NCBI GenBank assembly: GCA_010645155.1
Contig: CM021312.1
Location: forward strand, 8,423,739 to 8,487,738
Direction of reading: 5' to 3'
Source of the DNA: Tigriopus japonicus
Lineage: Eukaryota > Arthropoda > Copepoda > Harpacticoida > Harpacticidae
DNA: 64,000 nt
Shown here in pieces: positions 58,043 through 64,000 of this stretch (within the stretch, counting starts at the first letter, position 1; the number at the start of each line of letters is the position of its first letter). Both the position numbers and the translations under genes were made by a program. The notes beneath the pieces are model-generated. The model worked only from the letters and a program-made list of their open reading frames with translations, did not search any database and was not told the DNA's origin.

Positions 58043-59270
58043 CTGAAAAAAGAGAAAAACGCTTCCGAAATCTTTCATCACGATCCTCATTTTTAACTAA
58101 AAAACAAAATCTTTTAATTATGATTGATTCTAGAATGTATCAGAGTTGCCCAAACAATTCTCTGCAGCCCTTCTACAAAGTGTTTTTCAAATGCATTTGA
58201 AGAAGAGGAAAGCTATATACTTAAATGACTTATTGAATGGCTGATGATCAGATACGGGTGAATAATATGGCATGCACGGGAGGTTCGAGTGACCCCCTCA
58301 AAACCTTACCGTGGGCGGATAAATCAAGCGAAAAGGCTTGTTTGGCAACAGTAGGTGGCTCGTGAAAATTTGGTCAGTTTAAGGGTTTTTGCATTTTACA
58401 GACCGCCCCTATGACTTATACGTTATGACAATGGTTAAATTGCAAAATTGAACACTTTTGGTTAAGATTTTGGAAAAATATGCAGAATTCATTATTTTCA
58501 TTCATTAGTAACAAGTTCTCTAAAGGGACCAATGCTTTTGAATGGAAACAGGTGCAAATCACCACATTTTGTTGAAAGTCTTTTTAATTTCGAAGTTTGG
58601 CGGGTCAAATTTGTTTTTTAAAACATCACTGAACTGAAGTATATGCAAATTTAGGATTTTTCTCGGCTCTTGAAGCGTTTTTTTCAATTTTTAAAGAAAC
58701 GCAACTTATGAATTGACTGGTTCAGTTGCTTCACAGACAGAATAAATATGTACCTACTACATTAAAAAAAATTGGTTAGAGAATAATAAATGTGACGACA
58801 CATATACTTTGAAGTATAGCTCTAGTGGAAACGACACTTTAAAAGAGACATTCCTAAATTCTTGTTTTTCATTTATTCATTTAATTGTAATAGTGACATA
58901 TTTTTGCCTATAAGTGTATTTCTTTCGTTGATTTTTTTAATTTTGCCGTTTTTTTACTTAAGTGGGCAGGATATGCATTTCCTTACTTTTTGGGCAACAG
59001 TTGTATTTTGTTTCAGTGTATTTTTATTCAGTTGCCACCATATAAATAAGGGCAATTATGTCATAAATGATAAATTCTGAACAATTTGTTAATCAATCTG
59101 GACAAAGTCCAGATAATTTCCTGTAGATGATTATCTCCCTAAACAGAACTCCACCCTATTTTGGGTATTGACTGTTGATAACATCAAGCAAGGAGATCTT
59201 CAGACTCTGGAGACTCAGTCACGCTGGGAAACGACAGTTGAGAGACAGCGGGAGTGCAGTCTACTTAAAT
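58043..59270. other. intergenic stretch upstream of kelch copy 2
   Basis: No PAN-like exon or other exon is recognised. AT-rich with no clear TE termini. Confidence 0.5.
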
Positions 59271-59284
59271 AGAAATTACGTGAT

Positions 59285-61047
59285 TTGTGTTTTGGAAACG
59301 TAGAATTTCTCACGTCGAATAATTGGAAGATGGTGAACACTTGTGCTGCACCTGGTTACAGGTCTGGCTACTGGTCAAGATACGGAGACCCACCTCCAGA
59401 TCCGCAGATGTCCATGCACAAGGTTCCAAATGACCCGTTCAGCGAGTTTCAAGATATCTTTCGACCACGCCAAAGCCATCACGGAACCAGACAGAGGCTC
59501 GCTACTTCAGGAGCCCGACAAGCCCTTCAAATTCAAAAGGAGGAAGCTTAGTATGAGGCGTTTCTTGAGGATAAACGCTTAAAGTGCCTTGAGGATATCA
59601 TGTTCAAGCAACACACCCTTGGCTTGCCAGAAGGCATCTCAGTCGTCAAAAAGCCAAACTGTCTCCTTTTTCTAAACATTGAGGAAAGAGGAACTGGCCA
59701 GATCAATATCTTGTTCATTTAACAAATATTTCAAGATGGCACCTTTAAAATGCAAGTCCAAAACGTGATCTTCTCCCAATCCTCTGTTGCAAGTGTGACA
59801 ACCCGAGATCACATCGAATACTCATGGGAAATACCAAATATTTTGGCAGCCTTGAAGAGCTATGGAGAATACTTTAATGAAGATAAAAACAGCCTTAACT
59901 GAATAGTCCAAGACTTTCAATACGGTGAACACAAACACGTGGAATTTTACATCAACAATACAGATAAACCGTGGAAAGTGGTGAACACTAAAAGTGCCGT
60001 CCTTCACACACAAAAACGTGACCCATCCCGTGCCCCATTTATTCAGTTTAGGATGATAACTTGAAATTTCTTTCGAAATTTTCTTTTTGGATCTCTGATT
60101 GGAATTCGAAATTAAAAGGCCAGGGAAAAGAGCGACAAGGTCTCACATCTCCCACCATGCTTGCCATGACTTTGTCCACCAAAACTCTCCAAGAATATGC
60201 CAAAGATATGTTACATAGGCATGAGATCCAAAATGTACTTTTTGGGAAATTTCAATTAGCCTGATTTGGTTGGTACCAACAACTTTTGGGAGGTAATTAT
60301 TTTACCTCTCACCGACAGATTCTAAAGTCTGATAAGCCGTGGAGTGGATAAACTGATCTAAGTTTGATCCTTGTTGAACTTCGACAACATGCACGTTTGT
60401 GACATTAAAAAAATGTTGGCCCCAAATCAGTGTCCGAAGGCCATATCCATAATGGCGCTATAAAACTTCGATTGATGCTCAAGTTTCTTCCCGTTACTCA
60501 TTTGGAGTCCATTGAAGACAGCAGTATTGGTTTCTACATTGCTGGTTATCTTGTGCGATCGTCGAGTGAAGTGTACCCAATGCCCAAGTTTGGTGTCACA
60601 GGGCAAAACCTTAATAAGTTTTTAACCTTGAAGATGAAAAAGCCTCAACTTGCAATGGCCCTCGAGAGAGCTTTTTTGGAGCAAACCAACTGTGAAGGGT
60701 TATCCAAACCAACCGATTTAGTCTACCTGACTTGTATTCATACCTGGGGTATATTCTCGCAAATCATGGCAAACCAGGAAAGCAAGAAATTAGAATGCCA
60801 ACACCCAAGAGAGGTGTTTGCCAAAAGCTTTTGTTTGATCATTAGAAGCTCATTTGATACAGCTTCCATTTTGGAAGCCTCCTGTGGCAAAGGTCGCTCT
60901 TATGAAGTTATTTGTGAAGAAATAGCCAAGAGAATGTTCAATTTTTTGGCAAAATTTTTGCCAAAGAACAGAACTCTGAAATTTACGACAGCAAGGAAAA
61001 GACAAAACAGTTTGACGCCTCCAAATCCAGCCCAGGGGCCAAGATAA
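59285..61047 (+). pseudogene. THAP/P-element-like transposase relic
   Basis: 59327 onward reads KMVNTCAAPGYRSGYW, then MSMHKVPNDP, a THAP zinc-finger start in which the second Cys (CxxxC) is Tyr. After frame breaks come RRKLS, FLEDKRLKCLEDIMFKQHTL and SVVKKPNCLLFL (59540-59715). The intact frame 60430-61047 gives LRLMLKFLPVTHLESIEDSS, IGFYIAGYLVRS and KPTDLVYLTCIHTWGIFSQI, resembling the C-terminal region of P-element/THAP9-type transposases. Family naming of the C-terminal part is tentative. Confidence 0.55.
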
Positions 61048-61440
61048 TAAATAAATTGCAGTCTCATTACTAAGAAAAACATTCGTTGACAATGGAACAT
61101 GTACTTGTTTTTGTTATGTTTTGTTGCTAAAATATACTGTTGTTTTGTCATGTTCCTTTCTTTATCTTCAAGTTTTGTAAGTGTCCAGTTTTACTTTCTT
61201 GGTATTTCGGGACAATTACTTGCTAGAAATAACCTACAATATAGCAATTACAATAACAATATATAGCAATTAATTTTCAGTCAGAAATATCGCTCAAATT
61301 GATTTTGAACCTCATTTTCTGTCAAGAAATGTCTTGCTGGCATCGCCCTTTCATTGTCTTGAACTTGCACCCAGTCTACCTCCAGGGTAGAGTACTCCTT
61401 GCCTAGGGTGAAGTGTGAAAATAACGAAATAATAAAGGTT
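61048..61440. other. intergenic stretch without a recognised gene
   Basis: AT-rich with a short TATAGCAATTA repeat (about 61232-61275). Nothing else is seen. Confidence 0.5.
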
Positions 61441-61443
61441 AGT

Positions 61444-62760
61444 GGGGTATCCAGACTAGAGGTAGACTGGGCCTGTAACTCGTTAACAAGTGCGATTTTT
61501 AGATGCTTGATGAACTATCAAAATCAAGATATATTTCTTTTGAGGAGATGACATTATACATGATTTGTTGTCAGGTAATCCAGTTCATGGTGATGATTTA
61601 TTTAGACAATGTATGTTGGGCGACCCCTGCACGTTTTTGAACATCGATGTCAAGAGCAAGAAACACGTTAGAATCCATTAGAAATACTAGAAGGCAGAGA
61701 TTGGCATTCAAATCTATGATTGCCCGACCCGGCACGGACTGTCTGTGACGTCATTCATCATGCGGGAAGCCTAAGTTCATGATTAAAGGAACCTTTTCTT
61801 CTAAGAAACACATCTAAACTATTTCGCTCATCTGATAGGGCAGTTTGGTTATTGAAAATCCTCAAGTCTGCTAGAAATGTGTCTAAGGTATTAACCCGAT
61901 ATGCAAAAAGTGAATTTCAACTAGTGTGGAGTTTAAACAGGGGCCGATTAAATCACATGATCGGGTGATTGACAACAAAATCTCAGTGATGTGAAATCTC
62001 GGCTTGCGTAAGTTTTTTCACGGGAGGTGGCAGGGTAGGGTTACCTCTTAGAGAATGGGTGCTTTGCTCTGGTATATGAGCAAACACGAATTTGAGGTTG
62101 ATTTGCAACCCTGCTCAGAAGTCACGAAAGTCAGGGATGCCTTGCCTTTTGTCACTTCTTAAAGAAAAAAAAACCTGTTTATGAAGGCTGGTAGACAGTG
62201 GGGAATATGATTTCACTTAAGAAAATTGGCAACCCCAGCACTAGGTCAGATCACTACAAAATCAACAAAGAAGAAGTACTCTGGTTTGTTGTTGAACCTC
62301 GTTAGAATTAGCTGAATGTTCAACTGAATGCTCTTGACCAATCACCAGCGTGAATCATCGGCACCGTGTGTTAGCCTACGAATGCCAATATCTATCTTAG
62401 TGTATCTAGAATCCATTATGCTGGAAAGTTAAGACGTTGTTCAACCGTCCATCCCAATATTTGATGAATATTTGAGGCAAAAAAGTGGTAACTTTTGATG
62501 TGAAACGTCTTGGCTTTACAGTGTACTTGATTTTTGACTTGCTGCTCGCTTTTGAGGCTTATTTTCAATGTACAGAGGGGTTGCCCAACATACCTTGTTT
62601 AATTAAATCATAAGTTCGAACATAATTGTTTAACAACAAATCATGTAATATAACATCTGCTCATAAAAGATAAATCTTGCTTTCGATTCTTCATCAAGCA
62701 TCTAAAAATCGCACTTGCAGACGAGTTATAGGCCCAGTCTACCTCTAGTCTGGATACCCC
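61444..62760. mobile_element. 1317-bp long-TIR element
   Basis: The TIRs begin GGGGTATCCAGACTAGAGGT and run at least 70 bp (TGGGCCTGTAACTCGTTAAC; GTGCGATTTTTAGATGCTTG). The TSD is unclear. It contains the inverted copy of the repeat seen at 415-585. No coding sequence is recognised. Confidence 0.75.
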
Positions 62761-64000
62761 TCGTACAATGGGGTGGATCTTACTTGGTATAAGACAGGAC
62801 GAAAGCGAGCCACTCTCTCCCATGACACCTAAACTTGGTCTCTTTCGAGCCCAACTATACTTGTGAATCTGGCCTTCAAATTGGGGAAGCCTCGCTCCAA
62901 ACTTGGAACAATGTGGAACTAAACTTGTGTAAAGGTTTACTTCAACATACTAATGTTGGTGATCGAGCTAGGAGGGCAAGTTGAATTGACAGAGAGAGTT
63001 GGAAACTGTACATTTTATTTATAAGGACAACTATTTATACATTGACTAGAGGATTACATGACTAGAGTATGAGTATGAGCATAAAGTGGAGTGACTTATC
63101 CCAACACACCTAGTGTTTCTGGCTCGAAAGCTCGTGCAGAAGCTCGAGCGAACGGTTCGGCCTTTCAATGTTGCTCAATGCACGAACCGTTCGAAGCTTG
63201 GGCTCGCGAGCATCGAGCCTTCACGGAATTCAAGTTCAGACACGCACGGAAACCATATTACTGTACAGTGATGTTCCCTCTTGTCTGTGAGCGTCAGGAA
63301 GCTTACAAGCTTACAGATTTCAATGCATGGTGCAATGGCCCGTGAACTAAAGAAGAAAAAGAATCGGCGCAAATTCCAATTTCAGGCGATTTTTTTAGCA
63401 CCCCTGCTTTTTTTGGCTTCTAATCGTATTAAGGGTCATTACCGGACCCCTCCGATCAGTTTTGCCATCACGGCCAAACTGGCTTTAATCAAAATTTGGC
63501 CAAAGTTCGGTTACTTACTTTCACAATAGCCTAACGTTTCCAGTTTCCATTAAGTATAATGCATGAAATTGCGTCTTACTGATACATCTTGAAAACCCGT
63601 TAATGTTTTTATTACATGACTATACTTTGAAATATTTAAAGTTTAATGTGGTCGAGTGGGGTACACCTCGTCAGTCCTGCTTCAATTGAGTGGAAGACTT
63701 GACTTAACAGGTTTGCTGTGAAAGAATTGAGATAATCAGATTAGAGAATCAGATTGAGAAATTCAAATATAGCTGAGTATGTAAACTGCATCATGTGCAT
63801 CTGTTTGCGTTATTTTCCATTTTGTACTAGGCGATCTAGCCAAAAGCTTGAGTTTGTTCGGACGTTTGTGCAATTGTTTTTCCAAGCTCGAAGGCTTGAA
63901 CTTGCTGATGCACGAGCTTTTGTTAAACATTAAACACACCCCCTCACTTGATGCTCTAATATCACAGTCTGGGCAAATCCAGCCTAATGTCCCATCAGGG
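62761..64000. other. intergenic end of window
   Basis: No confident gene. An exact 11-bp inverted pair (CGAACGGTTCG 63149-63159 and CGAACCGTTCG 63183-63193) lies in a more GC-rich patch with AAGCTCG words. Similar words recur near 63840-63925. The 84-codon frame at 63091-63345 overlaps this patch and shows no domain. Confidence 0.45.

Noticed and set aside
1..64000. tRNA or rRNA genes
   Set aside because: No cloverleaf with conserved A and B boxes or rRNA core sequence was recognised by reading; a covariance-model scan would be needed to exclude degenerate copies.

Overview
The window is eukaryotic nuclear DNA: GT-AG introns, an AT-rich background, and very dense, nested transposable elements (TEs). 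The gene content (a metazoan SNX1/2 orthologue, a PAN-plus-kelch gene pair, an MsrB exon) and the TE content (mariner/Tc1, hAT, THAP/P-element, CR1/Jockey-like LINEs, a TRIM primed by a tRNA-Ser-like site) suggest an arthropod, plausibly a crustacean such as a copepod. The species assignment is inference.

Layout. 1-8.8 kb: upstream intergenic DNA packed with minisatellites, a foldback element, hAT MITEs, a 701-bp tandem block and a nested composite element. 8.8-19.65 kb: one well-supported gene, sorting nexin-1/2, six exons on the plus strand, 587 codons. Its 3.4-kb intron 4 carries an antisense CR1-like LINE relic. 20-26 kb: MITEs, including one with an exact 8-bp target-site duplication (TSD), and a perfect 172-bp spacerless palindrome. 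26.3-32.6 kb: minus-strand kelch gene, copy 1 (two kelch exons, a PAN/apple exon and a possible further 5' exon), with hAT and TA-flanked elements in its introns. 33.7-39.4 kb: a nest made of a long inverted repeat, a hAT element, a palindromic MITE, a Tc1 transposon and a TRIM. 39.8-48 kb: hAT MITE, foldback repeats, Tigger-like repeats and a LINE broken by two later DNA transposons. 48.4-51 kb: a TA-flanked element and the terminal exon of methionine sulfoxide reductase B. 51.2-55.4 kb: a mariner-like shell holding a decayed LINE with a PHD-finger ORF1. 55.5-58.04 kb: kelch gene, copy 2. 59.3-61 kb: a THAP/P-element-like relic. 61.4-62.8 kb: a long-TIR (terminal inverted repeat) element.

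The host genes are not an operon and show no functional link to one another. SNX1/2 acts on endosomal membranes. The kelch/PAN pair is a recent same-strand duplication of unknown role. MsrB repairs oxidised methionine. The most unusual theme is that unrelated elements (hAT MITEs, the TRIM, a LINE reverse transcriptase, a foldback element) each contain their own short degenerate minisatellite of 13-30-bp units. Element boundaries rest on TSDs and TIRs read directly in the sequence. Family names for non-coding elements rest on TSD length and terminal motifs only.
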